From assembly GCF_001641635.1 (NCBI RefSeq), contig NZ_LUUB01000072.1, forward strand, positions 1-36,958: a DNA stretch of 36,958 nt, given 5' to 3'. Under the pieces are notes generated by a model. That model ran no database searches. It saw only the letters and a list, made by a program, of their open reading frames with translations, and had not been told where the DNA came from. The translations under genes were made by a program, and so were the position numbers. How positions within the stretch are numbered: position 1 is the first letter of the stretch; every line of letters begins with the position of its first letter. Of the stretch, positions 14,744 through 22,814 are shown one piece after another. The stretch comes from Bradyrhizobium centrolobii (GTDB lineage: Bacteria > Pseudomonadota > Alphaproteobacteria > Rhizobiales > Xanthobacteraceae).

Positions 14744-14968
14744 CTATCCGGCACCTCGCTTCGAGCCCGCGTAGGAGCGCCGCAGCAGGGCAAACAGGCT
14801 GCCGCCAGTCGCGGCATCAAGCAGATAGACCACAACGGTCTGGACCGCGAGCGGCAGGCTGAGATTCATCCTGAAGAACGAGATCGTGACCGTCTCGAAA
14901 TTCTGTACGGCAAAGATCATCGTCGCCGCGGCGAACAGCACGATGACGGCGAGATAAAACCAGCGCAT
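14744..14968 (-). CDS. LapA-domain small inner-membrane protein
   Basis: A 74-residue protein with two membrane helices. The first is FYLAVIVLFAAATMIFAVQN, followed by the LapA-domain (PF06305) signature of FETVTISFF and then a second helix, VQTVVVYLLDAATGGSLFALL. It ends in a basic tail (RRSYAGSKRGAG) that should stay in the cytoplasm. LapA proteins help assemble lipopolysaccharide or other envelope parts in some bacteria; the role here is unknown. It lies directly downstream of HdeD, both minus, 33 bp apart, so they may share a transcript. Confidence 0.8.
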   Translation of the reverse strand: MRWFYLAVIVLFAAATMIFAVQNFETVTISFFRMNLSLPLAVQTVVVYLLDAATGGSLFALLRRSYAGSKRGAG

Positions 14969-15001
14969 GAACGATCCCTCCCGCGGCGTGGACGCCCGCG
15001 C

Positions 15002-15577
15002 CTAGCGGCGCTGTCGCATGCCGAAGCCCAGACTGACCCATCCGGCGCCCGCCATGATCAGGTCGATGCCGAGGAACAGGCCGAGGATGTAGACGCTGTT
15101 CACGGGCCAGCGCGCCACGATCAGCAGCCCGAGCAGCAGGGTGATGGCTGCCGACAGGGCCACCCACCCCCACGGGCTTTCGCGCTTCATGCTGAAAGCG
15201 AGAAACAGCCTGACCGCGCCGGAGGCGATCAGCGACACGCCCAGGAAGAGTGTCAGCAGCACCGCAGCGAACAGCGGATTCTCGAAGGTCAGGAAGCCCG
15301 CGATCACATAGAGCACGCCGAGCAAGGCCCAGACCAGGAACTTGCCCCAGCTCTTCATCTGGAACGCGCCGATGACTTCGGCGACACCGGCGATGATCAT
15401 CATCGCGCCAACCACGAGCACGCTCGCCACCGTTGCCAACACGACGCTGCCGAGCGCGATGAAGCCTGTAATCAGATAGACGACGCCGAGAGCGACGATC
15501 CAGCCCCATTTGGCATGCAGCGCCGCGATGCCGGAGCCCAGGCCTAAATTTTGAGACGTATCCGAAGCACTTGTCAT
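15002..15577 (-). CDS. HdeD-family membrane protein (DUF308)
   Basis: The ATG at 15577 follows AGGAG at a good distance; the longer frame to 15685 has no site. The 191-residue protein has six membrane helices, for example WIVALGVVYLITGFIALG, VLVVGAMMIIAGVAEVIG and YILGLFLGIDLIMAGAGW. This is the repeated DUF308 (PF03729) pattern of HdeD, an acid-stress membrane protein of Escherichia coli. In alphaproteobacteria its role is unclear. About 100 bp upstream, at 15677, sits an FNR/FixK-type box that can only serve this gene, so low-oxygen induction is likely. Confidence 0.85.
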   Translation of the reverse strand: MTSASDTSQNLGLGSGIAALHAKWGWIVALGVVYLITGFIALGSVVLATVASVLVVGAMMIIAGVAEVIGAFQMKSWGKFLVWALLGVLYVIAGFLTFENPLFAAVLLTLFLGVSLIASGAVRLFLAFSMKRESPWGWVALSAAITLLLGLLIVARWPVNSVYILGLFLGIDLIMAGAGWVSLGFGMRQRR

Positions 15578-15676
15578 GACAGCTACTCCTGCATGCGAAG
15601 CCCGGAGGCACACGCCAGGATAGCACGGGCCGCGCCGGGACAACAGCCAGCAGAGCAGCCCCTGCCCGCGCCAACA

Positions 15677-15690
15677 TTGACGCAAATCAA
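15677..15690 (-). promoter_or_regulatory. FNR/FixK-type box TTGACGCAAATCAA upstream of HdeD
   Basis: It matches TTGA[TC]-N4-[AG]TCAA. The gap holds only this box and the HdeD leader: the Rieske gene ends at 15702 and HdeD begins at 15577. With activator at -41.5, transcription would start near 15642, giving a leader of about 65 bases. Protein binding is inferred only. Confidence 0.6.
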
Positions 15691-15701
15691 GGGAAAACGA
15701 G

Positions 15702-17225
15702 TCATGCGTGCGACCGCTCCATCTCGAGCTCGGCCTTCAGGCTGTCGAGATCGCGATAAATTGACGCGACCGCGAGCACGCGGCCGCCCTTGCGGTACTT
15801 CAACAGGCAGTCCTTTCCGGCAATGCTGCCGTCGACCGCGATGTCGTCAAAGCCTTCGGCGTGACCGACATAGTTGATCGGCACATCGTAGTGCTGGGAC
15901 CAGAAGAACGGCACGGCGTCGAAGCGCTCGCGCCGGCCCAGCATGTTGAGCGCCGCGGTCTGCCCCTGGCGCTCGGCGACCACCCAATGCTCGACGCGGA
16001 TATCCTGGCCCGAATGCCGATCGGGCCAGCGCGCGATGTCACCGGCGGCAAAGATGCCGGCCTCACTGGTTTCGAGAAAGGCATTGACGCTGACCCCGCG
16101 ATCAATGGCAAGTCCCGCCTGCTCGGCCAGCGCAAGACGCGGCTTCACGCCGATGCCGGTCACGACCAGATCGGCGTCGATGACGCCGCCGCTCTTCAGC
16201 GTGGCGCGCGTGCGGTCGAAGCGCACCGCCGTGTCATTGAGGTGGAAATCGACGCCGTTCTCCTCATGCAGCGCGCGAACGAAATCGCCCATCTCGCGCC
16301 CGAGAATGCGCTCCATCGGCCGCTCTTCCGGCGCGACGACGTGAACCTCGAGCTTGCGCGCCCGCAAGGAGGCCGCGACTTCCAGGCCGATGAAGCTGGC
16401 GCCGATCACGAGCGCGCGCTTGGCGCCGCCCGCAGCGTTGATGATGGCGCGGCTGTCGGCGACCGAGCGCAAGGTGTGAATGTGCGGCTGGTCGGCGCCC
16501 GGGATCTGCAATGTCACGGGCTCGGCGCCGGTCGCGAGCAGGAGCCGGTCGAACGGCAGCTTGTCACCGTTCCCCAGCGTCACGCTACGCGCTTTCGGAT
16601 CGATCGCGGCAACAGCGGTGTTGAGGCGGAGGTCGATCCCGGCATCCCGATAGTAGTCTTCGGGCCGCAACGGCAGCCAGTCCTCCGGGGCGCTGCCGGC
16701 AAGGTAGTCCTTGGAGAGGTTCGGCCGGTCGACCGGCATCGCGCCGTCATGGCTGAGCATGGTGATGGCGCCGGCAAATCCCTCGCGCCGAAGCATCTCG
16801 GCCGCCCCAAAGCCCGCCGCGCCGCCGCCGACGATGACGAACCTGTCCGGCGTCGGCGCCGCGCGATGCGATGCCGACGGCTGCGGCACCTCGCGCTTAC
16901 GCTGCACGAGGATCCTGTCCTGATCTCGCGTCACCTCCCACACGCTAAGCGCATTCAGCGCCGGCGGGCGCGTGGCCTCGCCGGTGCGCAAGGAAAAGCA
17001 GGCGTGATGCCAGGGACAGCGGATGGTGTCGTCGACCACCAACCCTTCGGCGAGCGGCCCGTGATAATGGCTACAGGCGGGCTCGATCGCAAAGACCTCG
17101 CTACCTGCCTGCACCAGCAGGACATCTTCGCCGCCGACATGGCCGAGCAGCTTGCCGTCCCTGAAATCGGCGAGCGACACGCCTTTCGTCAGGTCGGGCC
17201 CGCTCGGCTTGCTCTCCTCGCCCAT
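15702..17225 (-). CDS. Rieske-type ferredoxin reductase (AIF-like FAD oxidoreductase)
   Basis: The ATG at 17225 has GAGGAG upstream, so the longer frame to 17513 is not used. The 507-residue protein is a fusion. The N-terminal 1-105 is a Rieske [2Fe-2S] domain with ligands C51-x-H53 and C70-x2-H73 (CSHYHG, CPWHH). The remainder is an FAD/NAD(P)H reductase: RFVIVGGGAAGFGAAEMLR (about 127-145), a second Rossmann motif RALVIGASFIGLEVAASLR, and the ATG-type VLLATGAEP and IFAAGDIARW segments. It should move electrons from NAD(P)H to a small acceptor, in the manner of AIFM3-like proteins. No dioxygenase is adjacent. The gene is followed by HdeD on the same strand. Confidence 0.88.
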   Translation of the reverse strand: MGEESKPSGPDLTKGVSLADFRDGKLLGHVGGEDVLLVQAGSEVFAIEPACSHYHGPLAEGLVVDDTIRCPWHHACFSLRTGEATRPPALNALSVWEVTRDQDRILVQRKREVPQPSASHRAAPTPDRFVIVGGGAAGFGAAEMLRREGFAGAITMLSHDGAMPVDRPNLSKDYLAGSAPEDWLPLRPEDYYRDAGIDLRLNTAVAAIDPKARSVTLGNGDKLPFDRLLLATGAEPVTLQIPGADQPHIHTLRSVADSRAIINAAGGAKRALVIGASFIGLEVAASLRARKLEVHVVAPEERPMERILGREMGDFVRALHEENGVDFHLNDTAVRFDRTRATLKSGGVIDADLVVTGIGVKPRLALAEQAGLAIDRGVSVNAFLETSEAGIFAAGDIARWPDRHSGQDIRVEHWVVAERQGQTAALNMLGRRERFDAVPFFWSQHYDVPINYVGHAEGFDDIAVDGSIAGKDCLLKYRKGGRVLAVASIYRDLDSLKAELEMERSHA

Positions 17226-17301
17226 GGTCGTCTCCTCGCGGCGTGTGGCGTTCCGAGGTTGGACGGCGCCGACCGCAAAAAGTTCCCGCGATCGGCAAAA
17301 A

Positions 17302-18198
17302 TCAGGTGTGCCCGGCCGCCTTGCGGACGTCGAGCACGGCCTGCGCCCATTCGACGGGCCGCTCCTGCGGCAGATTGTGGCCGGCGCCCGCGAATACGCG
17401 CCGCTCGAACAAGCCCTCGAACTTGCGCGCATGATGCGCGGTGCCGGGATTGACGCCATCGCTGTCACCATCGATCGCGATGGTCGGCACACGGATCGGC
17501 GGCTGCGCTGCAAGCTTCACCTCGATCGCGGCATAGGCGGGATCGCCCGCGACGAGCGCGTAGCGATGGCGGTAGGAGTGGATCACGACATCGACGAAGT
17601 CGGGATTGTCGAAGGAGACGGCGCTGCGCTCGAACGTTGCATCGTCGAACGACCATTTGGGCGACCACATCGACCAGAGCTGACGGGCAAAGCCGCGCCG
17701 GTTGCGCTCCAGCGCCCGGCGTCCGCGCTCGTTATGGAAGAGGTATTGATACCAGAGCGCCGCTTCCTCCGGCGGCGAGGCCGGCTCCATCGCGCGTGCA
17801 ATGTTCTGGATATTGTAGGAATTGCCGGAGACGAGCCCGACCACGCGCTCCGGATGGAGCGCGGAGACGACGCAGGCCGCGCGCCCGCCCCAGTCGTAGC
17901 CGCCGAGCACCGCACGCGCGATTCCGAGCGCGTCCATGAAAGCGAGAAGGTCAGCGCCCAGCGCCGCCTGCTCGCCGGAGCGCAGCGTCTGCGCGGAACG
18001 AAACCGCGTCGGGCCGTAGCCGCGCAGCCAGGGCACCAGCACGCGGGCGCCCGATTGCGCGAGGATCGGCGCGGCCTCGTTATAGACGTTCACGTCATAG
18101 GGAAAGCCGTGGCCCATGATACAGGGCCAGCCGTCGGGCGCGCCGAATTCGAGATAGGCGATGTCGAGGACGCCGGCGGTCACTGTTCTTGGTTGCAT
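17302..18198 (-). CDS. Alpha/beta hydrolase, epoxide hydrolase/dehalogenase-like
   Basis: The 298-residue protein has the alpha/beta-hydrolase fold: GHGFP oxyanion-loop motif (29-33), nucleophile elbow GYDWGG with Asp102, and C-terminal GAGHNLPQE with His274. An Asp nucleophile points to epoxide hydrolase or haloalkane dehalogenase activity rather than an esterase. The cap domain spans about 130-210. The substrate is not known. It lies upstream of the Rieske reductase on the same strand, 76 bp apart, so they may be co-transcribed. Confidence 0.86.
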   Translation of the reverse strand: MQPRTVTAGVLDIAYLEFGAPDGWPCIMGHGFPYDVNVYNEAAPILAQSGARVLVPWLRGYGPTRFRSAQTLRSGEQAALGADLLAFMDALGIARAVLGGYDWGGRAACVVSALHPERVVGLVSGNSYNIQNIARAMEPASPPEEAALWYQYLFHNERGRRALERNRRGFARQLWSMWSPKWSFDDATFERSAVSFDNPDFVDVVIHSYRHRYALVAGDPAYAAIEVKLAAQPPIRVPTIAIDGDSDGVNPGTAHHARKFEGLFERRVFAGAGHNLPQERPVEWAQAVLDVRKAAGHT

Positions 18199-18235
18199 TC
18201 TTGCGACAACCTTCTGCGAACGAACTCGGTACTGC

Positions 18236-18312
18236 AGCCCGGATGGAGCGCAGCGAAATCCGGGATTCGCAGACGTCGGCGTCCCGCATTCCGCTTCGCT
18301 GCATGCGGACTA
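18236..18312. repeat. Palindromic intergenic repeat
   Basis: CCCGGAT (18238-18244) pairs with ATCCGGG (18258-18264), and CCGCAT (18284-18289) pairs with ATGCGG (18303-18308). The GCGAAGC-like interior is typical of rhizobial repeat units. It lies between the HD-domain gene and the hydrolase gene. Confidence 0.65.
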
Positions 18313-18323
18313 CAAGAGCCCAT

Positions 18324-19154
18324 CTATTTCTGCGGCCCCGAAAGGGAGATCTCGCGTTCGGCACGGAACACGTTGCTGTAGAGATTGGCAATCCACTGCC
18401 GGCCGATCTCGGTCTTGTTGAGATAGCCGATCTCGGTCTGGATGTGCGGCGCGACGCTGTTCCAATAGAATTGTGGGTAGCGGTTCACGATGTCGGCGGG
18501 CGAGTCGTAGCCGAGCTGCCGGTTGATGCCGACCTCCTCGAACTCGTAATAGAGCGCATTGGCCTTGCGCAGATAGTTGGGATCGCCGAGCTGCCCGATG
18601 AAGTCGGCGGCGCGCAGGATCGAGGCTTCGTCGTCATACTCCTGCCCTTCGCAGGCCGGGAAGCGCGTGCCCTCGATGGCGCGGGCGACGCGCTCGCTGT
18701 CGAGGCCGCGGATCGGCGGCAGCCGCCGCCTCACAAAAAGCTTCGACCGATCAACGTGATACATCATGAGACTGGCATCGGATGCACCGCGCGGCAGCGA
18801 CACCTTGGTCCCGGCCTCATCGATCAGAAAACCGTCCTCGTCATCCTCCTCGAACAGGCCACGCACATAGCCGATGTCGTGGGCAAGGCAGGCGATGAGG
18901 ACATGGTTGTAGTCCTCCGCCGCAAGGTGCGTGTGGAGATTTCGGCCCATCAGGATCGCCTGGCCTGCCAGCGTCACCAGCATCGTATGCTCGATGTTGT
19001 GGTAGAGCGCGTCGCTATTGCCGATGCATTCCAGCGCGGTGCGCGTCGCGCCTTCCAACACCCTGGCATGGGACTCGTCGTCGTACCTGCGACGCATGAA
19101 CGAGCCCAGCAACTTCTCCAGGGTTTCGGCCGCCAGTCTCGGTAACGTCATCAT
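18324..19154 (-). CDS. HD-domain metal-dependent phosphohydrolase
   Basis: The 276-residue protein begins at the ATG at 19154; a start at 19205 would add 17 residues and neither has a strong ribosome site. The HD motif is clear: His56 (YHNIEHTMLV) and His92-Asp93 (AHDIGYVRG), with later conserved acidic residues. The segment RAADFIGQLGDPNYLRKANALYYEFEEVG is characteristic of the group. HD hydrolases of this kind cleave nucleotides or cyclic dinucleotides; the substrate is unknown. It follows the TPR/ATP-grasp gene region on the same strand, but a 300-bp gap separates them. Confidence 0.82.
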   Translation of the reverse strand: MMTLPRLAAETLEKLLGSFMRRRYDDESHARVLEGATRTALECIGNSDALYHNIEHTMLVTLAGQAILMGRNLHTHLAAEDYNHVLIACLAHDIGYVRGLFEEDDEDGFLIDEAGTKVSLPRGASDASLMMYHVDRSKLFVRRRLPPIRGLDSERVARAIEGTRFPACEGQEYDDEASILRAADFIGQLGDPNYLRKANALYYEFEEVGINRQLGYDSPADIVNRYPQFYWNSVAPHIQTEIGYLNKTEIGRQWIANLYSNVFRAEREISLSGPQK

Positions 19155-19459
19155 CGATGCAGCCCCGTTGTCGGTGGTGTCCCACGCCAACTCCCGACGT
19201 CTCATTTCCCGTCCGCGACGCGGGGCCCAGCATAGCCCATCTCGGGCGACCTGACCAAACCCCGAAGCGAAAATACGGTAATATGTTTCTTGCTTCGCTC
19301 CGCAATGTTAGGTCGGCGGTAACGGATCGGCGCCGGCGCGGACGCGCGAGCGGACCTGCCCGACGGCGGACATCGGCCGCGACATTCGCTTTATCGGATT
19401 TTGGTTGCAGATACCTGCCAGCTCGCGCACACGCCTGCACGGCTTTGCGGACGGCAGCA

Positions 19460-21105
19460 TCAATTCCGCTGCGCAATCCGCTCGAGCATGCCATCGAAGG
19501 CGAGCTTGATCCTGCGGATATATGGATCCTTGTAAGGAAATTCCGGATTCTGGTCGTGGACCAGCATGGAGGCATTGACCTCGAACACGACGAGGTTGCC
19601 GTCGCGGTCCAATCCGCATCGATGCCGAAATAGTCGAGGCCGACGCGATCGCAGATGACGCGCAGGACGCCGTAATGACGCGCGTCGAAGACCGATCCGG
19701 GATCGCTCAGGAAACGCTCCTCCTCCTGCTGCATCCAGATGTGATGGCCCATCTCGGTGCTGTCGCGGTGCAGCTTCCAGTGATCGCCGATCGCCAGATG
19801 GTAGGGAAGGATCTGGTCCCCTACGAAAAGGAACCGGTATTTGCGAAAGAGGCCATCCGCGGAACGATAGTCGACGTAGTCGATCACATAGCAATCCTGA
19901 TCCGTGCGTTCGGCAAGGAATGCGGTGAGCGTCGCGGCGTCCTCGACCTTCTCGAAGAAATCACCGCCATGCGTCCCGGCAGGCCGCGCCAGCAGCGGGA
20001 AGGCAAGATCGAGCCCCGGCGGAAGGCCCGCGCCAGCGTCGATGCGTACCGTGCGCGGCACGCGGCAGCCGGGAATGGCGGCCAGATCGAAGGCTGTCCC
20101 GTCCCGCGTCGTCCGCATGACCTTCGCCGGATCATTGACGACGGGCTTGCCCAGGCCTCGCACGATGGCGGCAGCAAGGGGAAGCACCTCCGCGCCCTGA
20201 TCGGCGTCGGAGATGAGGTTGATGACGATGTCAGCCTCGGCCGCGAGCGCCGATATATCCGGCGGGCTCCCGGCAAACAGCGGCAAACAGGGACAGGATG
20301 TTGGCCTGATATGCGCAGTCCCTGAACAGGAATTCGACCGGCGTGTTGCCGACAAAAGGCGCGAACAGTGCGAGCGCCCGGAACGCCGGCGGCGATTTCG
20401 TCGCGGGCCTGCGCATGATCGGATGCATCTCCACCGCACGCGCATAAGCGGCCTGCGCGGCTTCGGTCTCCCCGAGCGCCTGCCGGATCGCCCCGATCCA
20501 GTAAAAATTCTCGGCTTGCTCAGGCGCGAGCGCGATCGCCCGCTCGAAATGCGCGATTGCCTCGTCGCTCTCGTTGAGCTCGAAGCAGACCTTGCCAAGC
20601 TGGCTGTGGAAGCCGGCGTCGTCCGGCGCCTCTTCCAGCAGTTCGCACAGCAAGGTCCTGGCGATCGCCAATTGCCTGGTCTCGACCAGCGCCTGAACCA
20701 GATTCGTCCGCGACGGCCGATGGCCCGGATTGAGACGCAGCGCCTCGAGGTAAAGCCGATCGCATCGCGCGCCATGCCGGTCCGCTGATGGACGTTGCCG
20801 AGGTTGCACCAGCAGGCGACAAGATGGGGCGCAAGACGCAGCGCGGCCTTGTAGTTCTCCGCCGCAGCCGCGAGATTGTCAGAGAGCATAAAGGCATTGG
20901 CGAGCGCAGCGTGGAGGTCGGCCACGATACCATCCACCGCCGAACCGATCGACACCGTGGCCGCGAGCGCAAGCCCGGCCTGAAAGACCGCGATCGCCTG
21001 CCTGAGTTCGCCTCGCGCATAATGCTCTCGCCCCGCACGCAGCAGGTCGGATACGCTCGGCACGCCGGTTGGCGGCGCCGAGAGGGCGATCGATGTCAGG
21101 GTCAT
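19460..21105 (-). pseudogene. TPR/ATP-grasp protein gene with three frameshifts
   Basis: Read through its frames, the gene encodes about 545 residues: a TPR region (LVACWCNLGNVHQRTGMARD, then LYLEALRLNPG and FERAIALAPEQAENFYWIG) followed by an ATP-grasp-like domain (VVNDPAKVMRTTRDGTAFD, FPLLARPAGTHGGDFFEK, YFGIDCGLDRDGNLVVFEVNASML). Three breaks occur: a missing base near 20757, a 10-bp tandem duplication at 20271-20290 and a missing base near 19619. Correcting all three restores an exact open frame, since 1646 minus 10 plus 2 is divisible by three. The start overlaps the formyltransferase stop (ATGA). The family is likely to ligate a peptide or amine. Loss of function or sequencing error are both possible. 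Confidence 0.75.
20271..20290. repeat. Perfect 10-bp tandem duplication causing a frameshift
   Basis: CGGCAAACAG occurs twice in direct succession inside the TPR/ATP-grasp gene. Removing one copy restores the frame and the expected residues (NILSLFAGSPPDISAL). Confidence 0.8.
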
Positions 21106-21776
21106 GCGTTCTCCGGAGATGTCGCCGTGAAGGCGACACCGTGCAGGCTGATCGTGGGCGAGATGCCGTAATGATTGCCGCCGAAGGCCCGCATGCGGCG
21201 CCACAGCTCGTCCCTGGAGATATCCAGAGGAATTTCACAAGCGTCCCTGTAGCTGCGGCGCGTATTGGTGCGCCCGCTCCACGGCATCGTGCGACGCGGG
21301 ACCAGCACCGGCTCCGTCGCTAATTGCGCTTGCCACGCCCCAAACAATTTTAGCAGGTGCGTATAGGTCAACTCGCCGAGTCCCAACAGGCCGCAGGTCT
21401 CCGGAATCGGAAACGACGCGACATCGAAGATCGTGCCCGCGTCGACCTGCTCGATCATGGCGTGAAAAGTCACGCCGAACTCGCTTGCGCGGTCATAGAG
21501 CGCGAAATGGGCCGGAGCCCAGCCCGGATAGTTCGGCGGTCCTGGATGAAAATTGTAGGCGCCGTAGCCAAGGCTCGCGAGCAAATCGGCAGGCACGATG
21601 GCAGTGGAAGCGAAAGCCACCAGCCGGGCGTTGCGCAGAAACGCCGTCTCGATGCCGCGCAGCTCTTCGGTGCCGGAGACCGGCCGAATTGTCAGATCCG
21701 GCCTGTGGCTCCGCAGGATCCGCGACAACGCCACCTGCTCGGCGGCTTCAGTCAGCAACACAAGGCCTTCGAACAT
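21102..21776 (-). CDS. Formyltransferase family protein
   Basis: A 224-residue formyl_trans_N (PF00551) protein. The catalytic triad pattern is present: Asn75 and His77 in YNFHPGPPNYPGW, and Asp112 in EQVDAGTIF. The family includes methionyl-tRNA and UDP-sugar formyltransferases; enzymes of this size also formylate amines during natural-product assembly, usually from 10-formyltetrahydrofolate. It lacks the C-terminal domain of the tRNA enzyme. Its stop overlaps the TPR/ATP-grasp start by four bases, so the two are translationally coupled. It lies 159 bp downstream of the transglutaminase, same strand. Confidence 0.85.
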   Translation of the reverse strand: MFEGLVLLTEAAEQVALSRILRSHRPDLTIRPVSGTEELRGIETAFLRNARLVAFASTAIVPADLLASLGYGAYNFHPGPPNYPGWAPAHFALYDRASEFGVTFHAMIEQVDAGTIFDVASFPIPETCGLLGLGELTYTHLLKLFGAWQAQLATEPVLVPRRTMPWSGRTNTRRSYRDACEIPLDISRDELWRRMRAFGGNHYGISPTISLHGVAFTATSPENA

Positions 21777-21935
21777 GCTTCGGCTTCAGCAACGATGATG
21801 GTGAGCCAAGATGTCGCGGGACGTCGTTAACAGCGCATTAATGGACAGTGCTTCGTCACATCAGGGAAACATACCGAAACAAATCTCCCTTGCCCGGACT
21901 CATTCGTTCACAGACCTGGACGGTGAAAACCACGG

Positions 21936-22814
21936 TCACCCCACCAGCAGCACGTCCACGGCGACGCCGAGCTTCTGCTTCGGCGAGCCGACGATGATGC
22001 CGTCGACCGGCGAGACGTCGGAGAAGTCGCGACCGACCGCGAGCACGATGTGATCGTTGGCGACCAGGAGATCATTGGTCGGATCGAAGTCGACCCAGCC
22101 AAGCTCCGCCCCGCACCACAGCGACACCCAGGCATGCGTGGCGTCCGCGCCTTGCAGGCGCGGCTGCCCCGGCGGCGGAATGGTGCGCAAATAGCCGCTG
22201 ACATAGGCCGCGGGCAAGCCAAGCCCGCGAAGGCCTGCGATCATCACATGGGCAAAGTCCTGGCAAACGCCGTGGCGCTTGTCGAAGACCTCGTTGAGCG
22301 GTGTCGAGATCACTGTCGCCTTCGGGTCGTAGCGAAACTCGCTGCGGATACGATGCATCAGATCAACCGCGCCGGCGAGGATGCCCGTATCAGGCGCAAA
22401 GCTCTCCGCCGCATAGGCGCTGACGGGACGCAGCACCGGCACCAGCGGGCTCGCAAAGACATAGCCGACCGGCGAGGATGGTCCGAGGCTTGTTGCTTCG
22501 AAAGCGATGTCGCGGATGTTCTCCCATGACGGGCTTTGGGCATCGCGCGCCGGGGACTGGCGCGACACCGAAACGCGCGAGCGGGAGTCGATCCGCAAGT
22601 TTCGGTGCGCGGCTTCGATCACGACGCTCTCGGTCAGCGTCCCGAAGAAATCGCGCCTCGCGTTGCGCTCCGCCGGCCGCGGGCGGATCTCGACGCTGTG
22701 CGAGATCAGCTCCTGGCCGTTGCCGCTCTTCGGCTCCAGCCGCAGCGTGCAGCGGGCGAAGCTGACGGAGCTCTCGTACTCATAGGTGGTGACGTGACGG
22801 ACGTCGTAGATCAC
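21936..22814 (-). CDS. Transglutaminase-like protease/ligase
   Basis: The 292-residue protein starts with GTG at 22814, overlapping the upstream stop as GTGA. An N-terminal beta domain (bact_transglu_N type, about 1-150) is followed by the transglutaminase core: Cys184 (HGVCQDFAHV), His227 (DATHAWVSLW) and Asp in VDFDPTND (242-244). In this operon type such proteins are predicted to cleave or transfer isopeptide bonds. No signal peptide is evident, so it should act in the cytoplasm. Next to it are the CP-ATP-grasp/Alpha-E protein and DUF2126. Confidence 0.88.
   Translation of the reverse strand: MIYDVRHVTTYEYESSVSFARCTLRLEPKSGNGQELISHSVEIRPRPAERNARRDFFGTLTESVVIEAAHRNLRIDSRSRVSVSRQSPARDAQSPSWENIRDIAFEATSLGPSSPVGYVFASPLVPVLRPVSAYAAESFAPDTGILAGAVDLMHRIRSEFRYDPKATVISTPLNEVFDKRHGVCQDFAHVMIAGLRGLGLPAAYVSGYLRTIPPPGQPRLQGADATHAWVSLWCGAELGWVDFDPTNDLLVANDHIVLAVGRDFSDVSPVDGIIVGSPKQKLGVAVDVLLVG

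Noticed and set aside
15861..18381. Plus-strand open frames of 530 and 409 codons
   Set aside because: They are antisense to the Rieske reductase and the alpha/beta hydrolase, both well supported.
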